Assembly (NCBI RefSeq): GCF_000182925.2
Contig: NC_026505.1
Span: forward strand, 2,480,001-2,544,000
Length of the DNA: 64,000 nucleotides
Direction of reading: 5' to 3'
From: Neurospora crassa OR74A
Taxonomy: Eukaryota > Ascomycota > Sordariomycetes > Sordariales > Sordariaceae
The notes below the pieces were generated by a model. The model was not told the DNA's origin. It did no database searches and saw only the letters and a program-made list of their open reading frames with translations. How positions within the stretch are numbered: the stretch's first letter is position 1; each line of letters begins with the position of its first letter. Shown here one piece after another: positions 12,314 to 24,132 of this stretch. The position numbers were made by a program, and so were the translations under genes.

Positions 12314-14140
12314 ATGGTACGTTTAGCGCGCTCCGTTGCTTCTTCTCCCTCTTCCTTCACTTCGGTCCTTCCACAGTGTTTCTCAAACATCATCACCCCC
12401 GAGAGCGTCCAGCCTTCGACCTAGTGTCCAGGGCTACTCCTCGACGGGACTTCACCAGTGTCGGCAGCAGCAACTCCCCGCAAGTGTACAATTGCTAACA
12501 ACATGACGCGAACAGGTCAAGGTTCTTGCTGTTCTCTACGACGGTGGCAAGCACGGCGAGGAGGTAAGATGAACATTTTCCACATCCAACTTACTCCACT
12601 CTGTCATGGAGTGGCCATCCACTTTCCTTGGCATATCCGCCAAATGTCTCCATCACCATTGTCCATGATCGATCAAAAGCCCAGCCCTATGAGCTCAAGA
12701 GCCCAAAAAAAGAAGAGCGCTGAGAAAGATGAGACAACCTGAGCTACATCTCTCATGCGACTGAAAGAGACGGAACGGACACAAATGGCGGGGTAGACAT
12801 GGCTCGCTCAAAGGCATCACCGCAACTGTTTACCCGTCATGTTGAATGCTTGAGGTCACGGACCGGGTTTCGGGATCCATTCGGGGATGTGGGGCGCCAC
12901 CCCGACCTGCTTTGGCGTCGAACCCGGCGGTTGGCTTCCGGCTTGGCATAGCGTGGGTTGTTGGCTTGGCTTTTATGGACATGGCAATGGAGACATTGGA
13001 TGACACGGGAAATATGGGAGAAAACACCAAGAAGGCAATGGCTAACAATTGTCAACTCATCAGGTTCCCGAGCTTCTCGGAACCATCCAGAACGAGCTTG
13101 GTCTCCGCAAGTGGCTCGAGGATCAGGGCCACACCCTCGTCACCACCTGCGACAAGGACGGCGAGAACTCTACCTTTGACAAGGAGCTCGAGGATGCCGA
13201 GATCATCATCACCACTCCCTTCCACCCCGGCTACCTCACTGCTGAGCGTCTCGCCCGCGCCAAGAAGCTCAAGCTTGCTGTCACTGCCGGTATCGGTTCC
13301 GACCACGTCGACCTCAATGCCGCCAACAAGACCAACGGCGGTATCACCGTCGCCGAGGTTACCGGCTCCAACGTCGTCTCCGTTGCTGAGCACGTTCTCA
13401 TGACCATCCTCGTCCTCGTCCGCAACTTCGTTCCCGCCCACGAGCAGATCCAGGAGGGCCGCTGGGACGTCGCCGAGGCCGCCAAGAACGAGTTCGATCT
13501 CGAGGGCAAGGTTGTCGGTACCGTCGGTGTCGGCCGTATCGGTGAGCGTGTCCTCCGCCGTCTCAAGCCCTTCGACTGCAAGGAGCTCCTCTACTACGAC
13601 TACCAGCCCCTTTCCGCCGAGAAGGAGGCTGAGATCGGCTGCCGCCGCGTCGCCGACCTCGAGGAGATGCTCGCCCAGTGCGACGTCGTCACCATCAACT
13701 GCCCCCTTCACGAGAAGACCCAGGGTCTCTTCAACAAGGAGCTCATCTCCAAGATGAAGAAGGGCTCGTGGCTCGTCAACACTGCCCGTGGCGCCATCGT
13801 CGTCAAGGAGGACGTCGCCGAGGCCCTCAAGTCCGGCCACCTCCGCGGCTACGGCGGTGACGTCTGGTTCCCCCAGCCCGCCCCTCAGGACCACCCCCTC
13901 CGCTACGCCAAGAACCCCTTCGGCGGCGGCAACGCCATGGTCCCCCACATGTCCGGCACCTCGCTCGACGCCCAGAAGCGTTACGCTGCTGGCACCAAGG
14001 CCATCATCGAGAGCTACCTCTCCGGCAAGCACGACTACAGGCCTGAGGACCTCATCGTCTACGGCGGTGACTACGCCACCAAGTCTTATGGTGAGCGCGA
14101 GCGCGCCAAGGCTGCTGCTGCTGCTGCCAAGTCTGCTTAA
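12314..14140 (+). CDS. fdh: NAD-dependent formate dehydrogenase
   Basis: Oxidises formate to CO2 with reduction of NAD+, in the cytosol. Three coding exons: 12314-12316 (the ATG alone), 12516-12563 (48 nt) and 13064-14140. Introns of 199 and 500 nt have GTACGT and GTAAGA donors and CTAAC branch points. The spliced product starts [17 protein letters not shown] then VPELLGT and is 375 residues, the length I recall for Neurospora FDH. Motifs include [11 protein letters not shown], the NAD-binding GVGRIG at 172-177, NTARGAIV, and VPHMSGT with the catalytic-type His at 312. Third positions are strongly biased to C, typical of a highly expressed gene and the cause of a long antisense ORF on the other strand. 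It sits tail-to-tail with the LeuRS gene. Splitting the start codon from the second codon by an intron is unusual. Confidence 0.97.
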
Positions 14141-14982
14141 GGAGGGCATCAGCAAGCAGCAAGCACTTCTTTTTTTTTTCTTTTGCATTTTTGCATGATT
14201 AAATAGCGATTTTTGGGGGCTTTCTTTTGGGATATATATCTGGTTTTGGGTATGAAGCAATAAAGATCGTGGAATATCAATGATCATGACCTGACCTAAC
14301 AATAATCGTTCCCATTGTGATGAATGATGAATTGCGAGTGATGAACTTGACTGATCGTATGAATTCCTTCGAGGGACTATGGTGTTTAAGCCATTGTGCA
14401 CACCAGGCCTGCCTGTCATAGTTTACTTATGCAACAAATGTAGTAAAAAGCTCAAGGGCCTAGGAGGCTTGGAAACGAACCACCATACTGCAGCTATACA
14501 ACTTACGAGAACTGTACCTTGGGTAACAATGCACGCCGGCAATGTGTTCATCATCGGAAGCCACTGAGCTGTAAGACTGACAGGGTTCTCGTTGTACTAA
14601 GGGGGGGCAGGTAGCGGACTTGTATGGTGCATTTGGTGCCTAGTGCATGGAGCTGGGGATGGAATGGGATGAAAGGGCCCGGGGTGGGCTATCGGAAAGG
14701 GAGGGAGTTGAACGTAGGTTGGCAAGGTACTGCACTTACTTCGTACGTTCCGTGTTAATGTTCATCAGCAGCCGATGCGAGCATCCTGTAGGGTAATGGT
14801 TAGCGATGGAGCTTACACAACCCGATCTCTTATCTGCAGAGCTTAGAACAGAGAAGAAAATACATGAGAGTAGTAATGAACTATTTCTCTAACCTACCCC
14901 AGTCTCCCACTGATACAAACATCTAATCTTACAGTAAGTACATACTACCTACTCACACCATCCACCCTCTTTTATCTCAACT
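14141..14982. other. Convergent 3' region, formate dehydrogenase / LeuRS
   Basis: 842 bp between two converging genes, holding both 3' ends. A T-rich stretch follows the FDH stop codon. No gene or RNA was recognised. Confidence 0.4.
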
Positions 14983-17900
14983 CTACATAACAACATTCAA
15001 CAACTTTCCTCCCCTAACAACAATGACCTTCTTCGCCTTACTCACATCCACTCCGCGTCCCTCCAGCTTCGCCCTCCCCTCCTCCGTCTTCAACACCTCA
15101 CCGACAATAAACTCCCTCAACTTCTCCTCCGCACTCTTCTCCAACAACCCAGCCGGCGGCGTCCCTATCTCCACCGCGAACTTGGTCTTGCCATTCAACT
15201 GCACCGCGCACGTCTGCTTCCTGCTCTTCAACAACCCCTCCGTGCCATCAGGGACCGGGAACCTTGCCGCTTGCTCATCACCACTACCACTACCACTACC
15301 ACTGCCACTGCCACTGAACAAGGAGGACGAAGAAGATTCAGGGAAAAGAACGTGCCAGCACTCTTCGGCAAAGGCGGGCGCGACGGGCGCCATCATGCGG
15401 ATCAGAGCGGAGACTGCCTCGCGCCTGATGAGGGGGTCGGCGGCGTCGTAATTAGACGGAGAGGCGATCACGTTGGTAAGTGACATTAGGTCCGAGATGA
15501 CCGTGTTGAGCGTGTACACTTTGTTGTAGGAGGCGGTGACGGAGGAGATGGTGCGTTGGACTTCGCGCCAGATGGTGATGGAGGCGTCGAGTTTGGCGGG
15601 ATCAGCAACAGACTCGGGTTGCTGCTGTTGCTGTTCAAAGAAGGCCTTGACGGTGCTGGCGGAAGATGGGGTTTCAGAAGTGGAAGAACAAGCAATCTTT
15701 TGAACCAAGTCATGCACACGACTCAACCACCGCGTCACACCGGTAATCTTGCTTTCGTCCCAGTCCAAAATCTCGCTGACGGGCGCCTGGAAGAGTATGT
15801 GCGCACGCGTGGCGTCCGCGCCGTACTGCGCGATGAACGTGGTCGGGTCCACGCCGTTGTGCTTGGACTTGGACATCTTCTCGTAGCTGACGTTGGCGAG
15901 CGCGCCCGTGGCCACCACCTTGGGTTGGTGGGGGTCGCTGAGGTCAACTTCGTCCGGCTTGAGGAAGCGGCCTGTGGCTGGGTCGGTGTAGGTCTTGCCG
16001 TGCACCATGCCTTGGGTGATGAGACGCTTGAAAGGTTCGTAGACTTCGGACGATGCGGACTCGGCAGCTTCGGCAGATTCGGCCTCCTTGCCAGCAAAGG
16101 AAGAGGTCATGAGGAACTTGTAGATGAAACGGGAGTAGAGCAGATGCAGAATGGCATGCTCGACACCGCCGATGTAGAGGTCAACAGGAGTAAGAACCTT
16201 GGCCTTCTCGGGTGAGAAGGGTGCCTCCTTGTTGTGGGCGTCGATGAAGCGCATGTAGTACCAGCTCGAGTCGACAAAGGTGTCCATGGTATCAGTGTCG
16301 CGCTTGGCCTCGCCACCGCACTTGGGGCAAGATGTGTTGATCCAGTCGGTCTGGGACTCGAGCGGATTGCCGGTCTTTTTACCAGCCCAGTGCTCGTCAA
16401 CTTCGGGGAGCTCAACAGGGAGTTGCTCGTCAGGAACGGGAACGGTGCCGCAAGAGCCGCAGTGCACGATGGGAATGGGTGTTCCCCAGTATCTCTGGCG
16501 GCTGATCAGCCAGTCACGCAGACGCCACTTTTCAGTCTCCTTTGCGAGACCAGCGGGCTCCAGAAGCTTGACGAGCATCTCACCGGCCTCCTTGGACGAC
16601 TTGCCCTTGAAGATACCACTGTTGGCGTTCATAACGCCATGTTCAGTGAATGGCTCGTTGGGCATGGCGGTAGTGCTCTCATCCTCGGAAGCCGCCAGGA
16701 CGAAGCGGACGGGAGCGTCGTAGTGGTGTTCTTTCCAGAAAGCATGGTCTCTGAGATCGTGGCCGGGCACACCCATGACGGCGCCCTCACCATAGTCACC
16801 AAGGACATATGGCGCCACATAGATAGGAAGCGAAACCTTGGTGTCCTCGGGTGTCTCTTCGTGATAGGCCAAGGGGTTGACGGCGCGGATGTGAGGGAGC
16901 AGGTATCCAACTTTGGAGTCAGGAGAAAGTCCGGGCAATGTGCTGAGGAAGGCCTGAAGCTCGGGGTCGCTCTTTGCCAGTTGCTGAACGGAAGGATGAG
17001 TAGCAGCGAGGGCAATGTACTGGACACCAAAAAGGGTGTCAGGTCGACTGGTGAACACCTCGATGGCAGAGGGGGTGCCTTGGCCAAAAGCCAGGACGGG
17101 GAACTTGACAGTCGCGCCCTTGGACTTGCCTAGCCAGTTCTTCTGCATGGCCAGGACTCTCTCGGGCCACGCCTCGTTCTTGGCAAGCGTCTCTAGGTCT
17201 TTGAGCAGGGACTCGCGGAATTCGGAGATCTTGAGGAACCACTGCTTCAGCTTGCGCTTCTCGACCCTGGCACCGGACCTCCACGAGCAGCCGTTGGCAT
17301 CAACTTGCTCGTTCGCAAGCACCGTCTTGTCGACAGGGTCATAGTTGACCTCGGCTTCCGCCTGGTAGGCCAGACCCTTCTCATGGAGAGCGAGGAAGAT
17401 CTTTTGGGTGTGCTTGTAGAAGTCGGGATCGCAAGTAGCAAGTTCCTGGGCTGGGTTAGCATGGAGATTCATACAATAGTCACATGAAGTGTGTGGGATA
17501 CGCACGCAATTCCAATCCCATGAGCCGTTCATGTGACCCAGCTGCTCCTTCATCTTAGCGATATTGGCCTTGGTCCATGTGGCCGGGTTGATGCCTCTCT
17601 CAATGGCAGCGTTTTCAGCTGGCAATCCAAAGGCATCCCAACCCATGGGCAACAGGACCTTGTGGCCCTGGAGAGTCTGGAACCTCGCAATCACATCGGC
17701 AATGGTGTAAACCCTGAGATGGCCGAGGTGCAGATGGCCCGATGGATAGGGAAACATGGGAAGGACATATTTGTTCTTTTCGTCTTCCTTGTTGCCCTTC
17801 TCACGGCTTGATTCGGCCCATTTCTGGCGCCATTTTTGGTCGAGGGCGAGGAGGTCTAGCTTGTGGTCGGCATAGAATCTCTTCCAAGACTCGGTGCCCA

Positions 17901-18027
17901 AGTGCTGCTCGAGGGCAACACCAACAGGGCGCCGAGGAGAAGCAGCATGAGAAGAGAGAACTGGTCGTAGTGATGCGCCCAGCTTGGGCACTAACCGGCC
18001 GAGCGGCCTTGCACAAATGAGAGGCAT
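14983..18027 (-). CDS. leu-5: Mitochondrial leucyl-tRNA synthetase
   Basis: Charges mitochondrial tRNA-Leu. Exon 1 is 18027-17506 and exon 2 is 17445-14983. A 60-nt intron (17446-17505, GTGCGT donor, CTAAC branch, CAG acceptor) is a multiple of three without a stop, so unspliced RNA would add 20 residues at the conserved WDWN...TCDPDFY junction. The spliced protein has 994 residues. Signatures: a basic N-terminal presequence, [12 protein letters not shown] (HIGH motif at 100-103), [15 protein letters not shown], the CP1 editing insert ([10 protein letters not shown]), [10 protein letters not shown], and KMSKS at about 697-701 followed by HNGVDP. The C-terminal anticodon-binding part includes a Ser/Gly repeat ([10 protein letters not shown]). 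In yeast the orthologue Nam2 also helps splice mitochondrial introns; nothing here tests that. The family and compartment calls are firm. Confidence 0.96.
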   Translation of the reverse strand: MPLICARPLGRLVPKLGASLRPVLSSHAASPRRPVGVALEQHLGTESWKRFYADHKLDLLALDQKWRQKWAESSREKGNKEDEKNKYVLPMFPYPSGHLHLGHLRVYTIADVIARFQTLQGHKVLLPMGWDAFGLPAENAAIERGINPATWTKANIAKMKEQLGHMNGSWDWNCVRIPHTSCDYCMNLHANPAQELATCDPDFYKHTQKIFLALHEKGLAYQAEAEVNYDPVDKTVLANEQVDANGCSWRSGARVEKRKLKQWFLKISEFRESLLKDLETLAKNEAWPERVLAMQKNWLGKSKGATVKFPVLAFGQGTPSAIEVFTSRPDTLFGVQYIALAATHPSVQQLAKSDPELQAFLSTLPGLSPDSKVGYLLPHIRAVNPLAYHEETPEDTKVSLPIYVAPYVLGDYGEGAVMGVPGHDLRDHAFWKEHHYDAPVRFVLAASEDESTTAMPNEPFTEHGVMNANSGIFKGKSSKEAGEMLVKLLEPAGLAKETEKWRLRDWLISRQRYWGTPIPIVHCGSCGTVPVPDEQLPVELPEVDEHWAGKKTGNPLESQTDWINTSCPKCGGEAKRDTDTMDTFVDSSWYYMRFIDAHNKEAPFSPEKAKVLTPVDLYIGGVEHAILHLLYSRFIYKFLMTSSFAGKEAESAEAAESASSEVYEPFKRLITQGMVHGKTYTDPATGRFLKPDEVDLSDPHQPKVVATGALANVSYEKMSKSKHNGVDPTTFIAQYGADATRAHILFQAPVSEILDWDESKITGVTRWLSRVHDLVQKIACSSTSETPSSASTVKAFFEQQQQQPESVADPAKLDASITIWREVQRTISSVTASYNKVYTLNTVISDLMSLTNVIASPSNYDAADPLIRREAVSALIRMMAPVAPAFAEECWHVLFPESSSSSLFSGSGSGSGSGSGDEQAARFPVPDGTEGLLKSRKQTCAVQLNGKTKFAVEIGTPPAGLLEKSAEEKLREFIVGEVLKTEEGRAKLEGRGVDVSKAKKVIVVRGGKLLNVVM

Positions 18028-19305
18028 CGCGTTGTGTTTTGTTTGGGCCGATTATCACATTGCCTGGTCAACCGGCGGCGGGGAAAATTGGAGGAGGAAA
18101 CAAGCCGAAGCACTCTCGTTAAAACTGCATGTTCATCCGATTTGTTTGTATCCAAATTCAAGGGGCAGCTGCGTCCTCAGTCTTTGCATTTGCATGATAT
18201 GTAGTCAGTTGCTGCCCAGTCTAACAAACAGTGAATAAATCAGAAGCACTCTCAAGCTACGATAGAGCGATATTCTCGGTATCGAAGCTGTTGTATTCTA
18301 CATCGGACGTCAATTTTTGTTTTTTTACTTTTCTTGGTTATGTCGATCTGCAGGGTTTGTCAAGTCCAAGGTACAAGAGACGAAGCTGCAGCACATCTAT
18401 CCAGACTCGCGGACATCACTTCCGGTGGTGATACATGTCAGGTGTCTGGACAAGTAGAGTAAACAGAGATATTATTAGGCTTTGAAACTGAAACAAAAGT
18501 TAAGCATAACTATACAATTCCAGGATTTATAGTTTGCATGATTTTCATCCTCAAGTTGCTGGTACTTTGCGTAGGTAGCTAATGAAGAACAACAGCCGCC
18601 CGCCTGCCAGATGGGGGGGGTCACGGTAGGAGTGCACAGACCAGGCAAACTGGAGGTCTCAAGGTTCTTGATGTGGGGCGTGCCCCTTGAACCTGCTTCT
18701 TGGCCCGCAATTGGCCCGCATTTGGCCGTGCCTGGCCTTGCCTTGCCTGCCGGGGAAAATACTGGGGTACAACCCACCCGCCCCGTACTTGGGGCCCTGT
18801 TTCCATCCAGACTTGTCTGGAGCTTCCAGGGCAACTTGTTGCTGTCACTGGTGTCGCTGTCACGGTTCAAAGGAAAAAGAGTGGCCCTGACAAGCCTCAT
18901 TTCCGCCAGATTCGGCCAGACACACCATCCCGCATTCTAGACTCTTTTACTTTAATCTGCTTCTTCCTTTCTTCTCTGTGTTCTATTTGCTTGCTATTCA
19001 AGCCCCCATCATTGTCTATTCTAGAGCTACGTCTGGAAACTGTGTTATCCACCAGCCACGATCATCACGATAATAGATACCCTTACCACTATTACACCAC
19101 TCTAATACCAACCACCTTGACTGAGCTTTGCGCCAGTCTTGTACACCATTCGAACATTTCTTTACTCGACAACCGAGGCGCATACCGAGAAGATCAAAGG
19201 AGACTTGTACGGCTATGAACTCGTTGTCAGCAGAAATACCCCGAGATTAGAAAGAAACAAGTTCGATCGACGACCGAGCGCCCCTCAAGAGGTAGCACCC
19301 GAGAC
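18028..19305. promoter_or_regulatory. Divergent upstream region, LeuRS / amino acid transporter
   Basis: 1.28 kb between divergent start codons. The right 350 bases look like a transcribed pyrimidine-rich leader and hold a short upstream ORF (listed separately). No tRNA or repeat was seen. Confidence 0.45.
19215..19250 (+). promoter_or_regulatory. Upstream ORF of 11 codons ahead of the transporter
   Basis: An ATG followed by ten codons and TAG encodes MNSLSAEIPRD. It ends 55 bases before the transporter start at 19306 and so probably lies in the same leader. Such short uORFs can reduce or condition translation of the main ORF; that role is inferred. Confidence 0.4.
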
Positions 19306-21225
19306 ATGCCACCATTGTACTCTCACAACCTGGAACCCGGGCGTGACTCGCTAGAACTCGCATCTCTAGCCAGCTCAGACCCCGGACCCGACACAGGCGA
19401 CGACACCAGTTCCCGTCCGAGCATATCTTCGTCACGAAAGCTCTCCCTCGAGCGAGAGGACCCTCTGGATAACGGCAACTACGCTGCCTCGGGCCACCGT
19501 GTGCGCCCAGAACGATCGACGTCTGTCAATTCTACATTCAGCTTCGCCGCAAACCTCTTTCCTCTATCGTCGACAACCGGAGGCGGATATGCTCCGTTGG
19601 GTGCGCCCACAGCAACGAGGGGTCATGTCAATGGCGGCTTGGGAGGAGGCTCGTTAGAGAAGCACAAGACCTTGACTTACCTAAATGGTCTGTCCTTGAT
19701 CGTCGGCTTGATCATCGGCTCGGGCATCTTTTCTTCGCCTAGTCAAGTCAACGCCAATGCAGGGTCGCCTGGAGCAGCCATTATAGTATGGGTTGTGGCG
19801 GGGATTTTGGCCTGGACGGGCGCCGCAAGTTACGCAGAGTTGGGAGGTGCCATACCATTGAACGGAGGCCCGCAGGTGTACCTATCCAAGATCTTTGGAG
19901 AACTGGCCGGATTTCTGTTCACTTGGGTCGCGGTGCTGGTCCTGAAGCCTGGTAGCGCCGCCATCATCTCCATCATCATGGGCGAGTACCTGGTGAGAAC
20001 CTTCATTGGCGCCGAAGCCGAGACCATCAACCCCTGGATCAGCAAGTCAGTCGCGCTGGTTGGACTCTTTCTGGTCACCTTTCTGAACTCGGTCTCGACC
20101 AAGCTCGGGACACGGATGAACGATATGCTCATGTTTCTCAAATTTGTTGCATTGCTTGGCGTTACCATTGTTGGCATTGTCGTTGCCGCGACTGGCTTCT
20201 CGTTTTCTGGGGCGGCAAATCTCGACTGGAAGAAGCATGACTGGTTTGAGGGCACCAAGATGGATGCGTCGGCTTTCGCGGTGGCCCTGTATGCCGGTCT
20301 TTGGGCGTTTGATGGGTGGGATAACGTAAGAGTTTCCTCTTGCCCCTTGTGTTGACTCTCGCTAACCAAACACCAGACCAATTATGTGGTTGGTGAATTT
20401 CGCAACCCCGGTCGAGACCTTCCACGGGTCATTCACACAGCCATGCCCCTCGTCATTTTGAGCTACATCCTGGCCAACGTTGCTTACTTCTTTGTTCTCC
20501 CCCTGGACACTATTAACTCTACCAACACCGTAGCCGTCATTTTCGGCTCCAAGGTCTTTGGCCCCGTTGGCGCTCTAATCCTCGCCCTCATTGTCAGTGC
20601 CTCCTGCTTCGGTGCTCTCAACGCCTCCACCTTCACCAGCAGCCGCCTCGTCTACGTTGCCGGCAAGGAAGGCTACATTCCTGAGCTCTTTGGGCGCATC
20701 GGCAGCGGCACCGCCGTTGACCAACACGAATCCCTAACCACCATGCGCACTCGCTCGTGGTTCACCAAGAAGCTTGTCCGTATTGTTGCCGATGAAGATA
20801 CCGGTCTCTTCTACACGCCGATCCCCGCGCTCATGCTCAACTGCGCTCTTACGACCGCTTACGTGTGCGTGGGCGAGTTCGGCACGCTTGTCACCTTCTA
20901 CGGAGTGGCTGGCTATACGTTTTACTTTTTGACGGTGCTGGGTCTGATCGTGCTTAGGGTGAAGGAACCTAATCTCGAGAGGCCGTACAAGACGTGGATC
21001 ACCACACCTATTATCTTCTGCTGTGTGAGTCTGTTCCTGCTGAGCAGAGCGGTCTTTGCCCAGCCGCTGCAGACCTTGTTGGTTGTGGCTTTTGTGGTGG
21101 TAGGCGTGCCGGTGTATTATTGGCGGAGGTATGTGAACGGGCGGAGCGCCGTTAAGAGAGAAGCGGGTGGGATGAGAGAGGTGAGGGAAGAGAGACCCTG
21201 GTGGAAGTTTTGGCAGATAAGGTAA
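19306..21225 (+). CDS. Amino acid transporter, LAT/APC superfamily (Mup1-like)
   Basis: A 622-residue membrane permease in two exons (19306-20325, 20377-21225) with a 51-nt intron ending CTAACCAAACACCAG. A Ser-rich cytosolic tail of about 120 residues precedes the first membrane span. The family signature GLIIGSGIFSSPSQV opens TM1, where the unwound GSGIF segment binds substrate in this superfamily. Further hydrophobic spans follow to a total near twelve, with GWDNTNYVVGEFRNPGRDLPR across the splice junction and ASCFGALNASTFTSSRLVYVAGKEGYIPELFGRI in the second half. The nearest fungal relatives I know are methionine permeases of the Mup1/Mup3 group and L-type transporters; the exact substrate cannot be read from sequence. 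A short uORF lies just upstream. Confidence 0.88.
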
Positions 21226-21830
21226 TGAAGATTTGTTGGTGGTGTTTGGTTAGCCGACACTACCTCTTGGATAAAAGTGATGAAGGCTGTTTATGAACAA
21301 GAAGCTTTGTCACTTGGCAAGGGAAACTTTCTTGCCGAATAATCGGATGACCGAAAGGATGAATAGAATGTCTAGATACCCGGTACTTGGTACCGCAAAA
21401 CAAACCTGGCCTTGAACCTATCGAATTCTGACTCGTTCCCTAGGAGTCTTGTCAATCTTAGTAACGAATTTCCAGAATTTTGATATCAAGTCTCGATTTG
21501 GCATGAGCATCAATCCCTTAAGACCTGACCTCCAAAGAGCGTTTGCCTCCAAAGGGAATTGAACTGCATGCAACCCTAACCCTTGATCTAACACCAAATC
21601 TGGACTTTCAACTTCGCTTTCACATTTTCCACTCATCAACATTCATTCAGTCCATAATACATATTTCTAACTCAAGCTGTTCACTCATTCAACCCCCCTC
21701 GGCCTGTTTATCCTTCGTTTTCTATACCTATTGTCTTTCTTTCCTCATACTCACTTGCCCTCTCGCTGAAAAAGAGTGAGGATTCTCTTACAATCTTCTA
21801 CCGCTTCGAGTCGACCAGGAACAACAAAAA
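21226..21830. other. Intergenic region before the Cyc2-like gene
   Basis: 605 bp. The right 200 bases are C/T-rich leader-like sequence. No other feature was seen. Confidence 0.4.
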
Positions 21831-23462
21831 ATGAGTGCCCGACTCCTCCGTCCGTTAACACGGCGTCTACCACCAACAAGCCCAGCATGCCTCCGATTAG
21901 TCAGGCCGGGGACATATAACGTCTCTCATTTCAACCCAGTAGTACACAGCAACACCGCCTCTCTCCAGATCCGAAGTATCGCCAGGCCATACTCCTCCAA
22001 ACTCTCCCCGGGCGAAGGCATGGGCCATAACACCCCCCAAAACCAAAAACAAGAACAACAATCCAATCAAAACCAAGACAACCGAAAATCCGACGGTCCA
22101 TCATCATCATCATCATCAAAAAACTCCAAAAAGTCCAAACTCCTCCTCATCGCCGCCGCCGTCTTCTCCGGCTACCTCTTCCACTCCATCATCCTCCGCC
22201 CCAACGACCTCTCCCTAGGGGACGTCCCCGTCCTTCTGGGTATCGTCTCCCCGCCCTCGCTAAACCCGACCTCTTTCGTGCCTTACACCATCGTTGAGCG
22301 CGAGCAGGTATCGAGCACGGCGTTCATCATCACTGTGGAACCCTTTGATCCGCTCCACCGTCTTATGGGTGGGAGTGAGAAGAAGAAGAAGAACGCGAGG
22401 AAGAATGCGAACAAGCTAAGGAATGAGCTGCAGGAGGCCTGGCATCACGGCTTGTGGTGCGTGGAGATTAAGCAGCCGCAGTTGCAGGTGGCGAGGGACT
22501 ATACACCCTTGCCACCGCCGGTGGGGCAGGAACGAGAGGAGATGCAAAGGGGACGATTGCGGTTCTTGATTAGGAAGATGGAGGGCGGGGAGGTGAGCAG
22601 TTATTTGAGTAAGCTGCAGGTGGGGGATAAGGTGGAGTTGAGGGGACCGCATTTGGGGTTTGATGTTGCGAGGAGGCTTGGTTCAAGTTCTTTGGAAAGC
22701 TCCAACAGCTCTGGTCACGGTGGTGGAAAAGAGCAAGGGGGGCGGGTGGTTTTCCTAGCGGGAGGTACTGGTATTGCGCCGGCGCTGCAGGTGGCTAGGA
22801 GATTATACGGCCCCGTGTATGAAAAGAGGAACGGGAAGAAGGAGGAGGAGGAATGGAAGGAAATCGAGGATATGCCTGCCATACCACCGAAGATGACGAT
22901 TGTGTGGGCGAATAGGTTCAGGGAGGATTGTCCGGATTGCGAGGACTTGGAGGCGTTGAGGAAGAGGGGGTATTTACCACCTTCTCTTAACAACGCTAAG
23001 AATACCGCTGCTGGTGGTTTAATGCCCTACCTCCAGGACATCAAAGCCCATCACCCCGAGCAGTTCAACTACGCTTGCACAGTCGACACGGAGAAGAAAT
23101 TTATTGACGCCAAGACTATTCTTGACGCTGTTGTGTCCACCACCCCCAACCCAAAGTCGCCTTCTTCCACCACATCCCTCACCAAAAGCACGACAAACCC
23201 TTCCTGTCCTTTCCATTCTTCCTCCGCCTTGATCAACGTCAGCGACAGGCAGGACCATGAAGCCCGGTGCAAGTGCGCTTCTCCTGCCAATGGCAAGAAC
23301 CTCCTAATGGTCTCTGGGCCGGATGGGTTCATTGCCCGGTTCGCTGGTCCCAAGGCTTGGTCCGAAGGGTTGGAGAGACAGGGACATGTGGCGGGGGTGG
23401 CGGGTGAGTTGATGAAGAAGGGGAAGGTGAACAAGGAGGAGTGGATGGTTTTGAAGTTGTGA
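21831..23462 (+). CDS. cyc2: Cyc2-like mitochondrial FAD/NAD oxidoreductase
   Basis: A 543-residue single-exon protein. The N-terminus is Arg- and Ser-rich without acidic residues, like a mitochondrial presequence. A polar Gln/Asn/Ser linker with a Ser run follows, then one membrane span at about 104-121 (LLLIAAAVFSGYLF). The rest is a ferredoxin-reductase-like module: FAD-domain segments near LRFLIRKMEGGEVSSYL and VELRGPHLGFD, the nucleotide-binding VVFLAGGTGIAPALQVARRLYG, and LLMVSGPDGFI. This order matches the fungal Cyc2 family, inner-membrane flavoproteins that support haem attachment to cytochrome c. A general cytochrome-b5-reductase-like role cannot be excluded. The start ATG follows an A-run and begins the presequence. 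Confidence 0.82.
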   Translation: MSARLLRPLTRRLPPTSPACLRLVRPGTYNVSHFNPVVHSNTASLQIRSIARPYSSKLSPGEGMGHNTPQNQKQEQQSNQNQDNRKSDGPSSSSSSKNSKKSKLLLIAAAVFSGYLFHSIILRPNDLSLGDVPVLLGIVSPPSLNPTSFVPYTIVEREQVSSTAFIITVEPFDPLHRLMGGSEKKKKNARKNANKLRNELQEAWHHGLWCVEIKQPQLQVARDYTPLPPPVGQEREEMQRGRLRFLIRKMEGGEVSSYLSKLQVGDKVELRGPHLGFDVARRLGSSSLESSNSSGHGGGKEQGGRVVFLAGGTGIAPALQVARRLYGPVYEKRNGKKEEEEWKEIEDMPAIPPKMTIVWANRFREDCPDCEDLEALRKRGYLPPSLNNAKNTAAGGLMPYLQDIKAHHPEQFNYACTVDTEKKFIDAKTILDAVVSTTPNPKSPSSTTSLTKSTTNPSCPFHSSSALINVSDRQDHEARCKCASPANGKNLLMVSGPDGFIARFAGPKAWSEGLERQGHVAGVAGELMKKGKVNKEEWMVLKL

Positions 23463-24132
23463 GTTGGGTTGGCTTGTTCGGAGTTGGAGAATGAGGATCG
23501 TGGAAAAGAGGGGATGGCAGCATTGGGGCAGAGGGCTGGGAAGAGCAAGATCGCAGTTTCTTGTTTGCTCTCTGCTTCCTGGTAGATATTCTTTGTATCT
23601 GTACACTCGGTTACTGTAAGATTAGGGTAAGAGCTTGAACTAGACAAAAGTTTTGATGAGTACTGGATAGAAGGGATAATATAGACGAAAGAACTAAATC
23701 CTGATCAGCCGCTAGTCATCATCCATACTTTCGTACCTTGCCAACCTACACACAACTTCTATTTTGAGCCCGAGCCTGTGCCCTTTCATCCCATCCACCA
23801 GCACCAGGCAACCATATGAGGTCCGTTGCCTAGCCCCTGTACCACAATGGAACCTGCGGTGGTCGTATGGTGCAGTGGTTCCTGTTAATGGAAACATTGC
23901 CGTTGTGCGTGATTACCGAGGTAAAGTTTTCGTAGGTCTCTCGGAGCATGGTGGTTCGTTCCCCCAAGCCTCTTGGGTGATTGAGCTTTTTGCACCTTCT
24001 GTCGTGATCGATGTTGCTCAAGTAATATTCATGTGCGTTCATTGAGTTTTCCTCTTTCATTTCCAACTTGTCCACAGTATTCAAGATGAAAAAAACTTGC
24101 TGTTAACACCTCCTATCCCTTTCTTCAGTCCC
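23463..24132. other. Convergent 3' region, Cyc2-like / Mtq1-like
   Basis: 670 bp with both 3' ends. A stretch near 23868 resembles a tRNA A box but lacks a partner structure (see rejected items). Nothing else was seen. Confidence 0.35.

Noticed and set aside
12564-13063. Possible snoRNA in the 500-nt formate dehydrogenase intron
   Set aside because: One weak C-box-like and one CTGA occur only about 40 nt apart, with no closing stem.
14317-14356. Repeated TGATGA followed by CTGA downstream of formate dehydrogenase
   Set aside because: Too short for a box C/D snoRNA and no closing stem or guide.
13052-14419. 455-residue antisense ORF over formate dehydrogenase
   Set aside because: It mirrors the strong C-ending codon bias of FDH and consists of Val/Leu/Gly/Asp-rich sequence with no known motif.
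15556-17133. Long plus-strand ORFs antisense to LeuRS
   Set aside because: Shadows of the biased coding strand; no recognisable domain.
23860-23990. A-box-like TGGTGCAGTGG followed by GGTTCGTTCC
   Set aside because: The D-arm does not pair, the B box lacks a base, and spacing is too long; chance is more likely than a tRNA.
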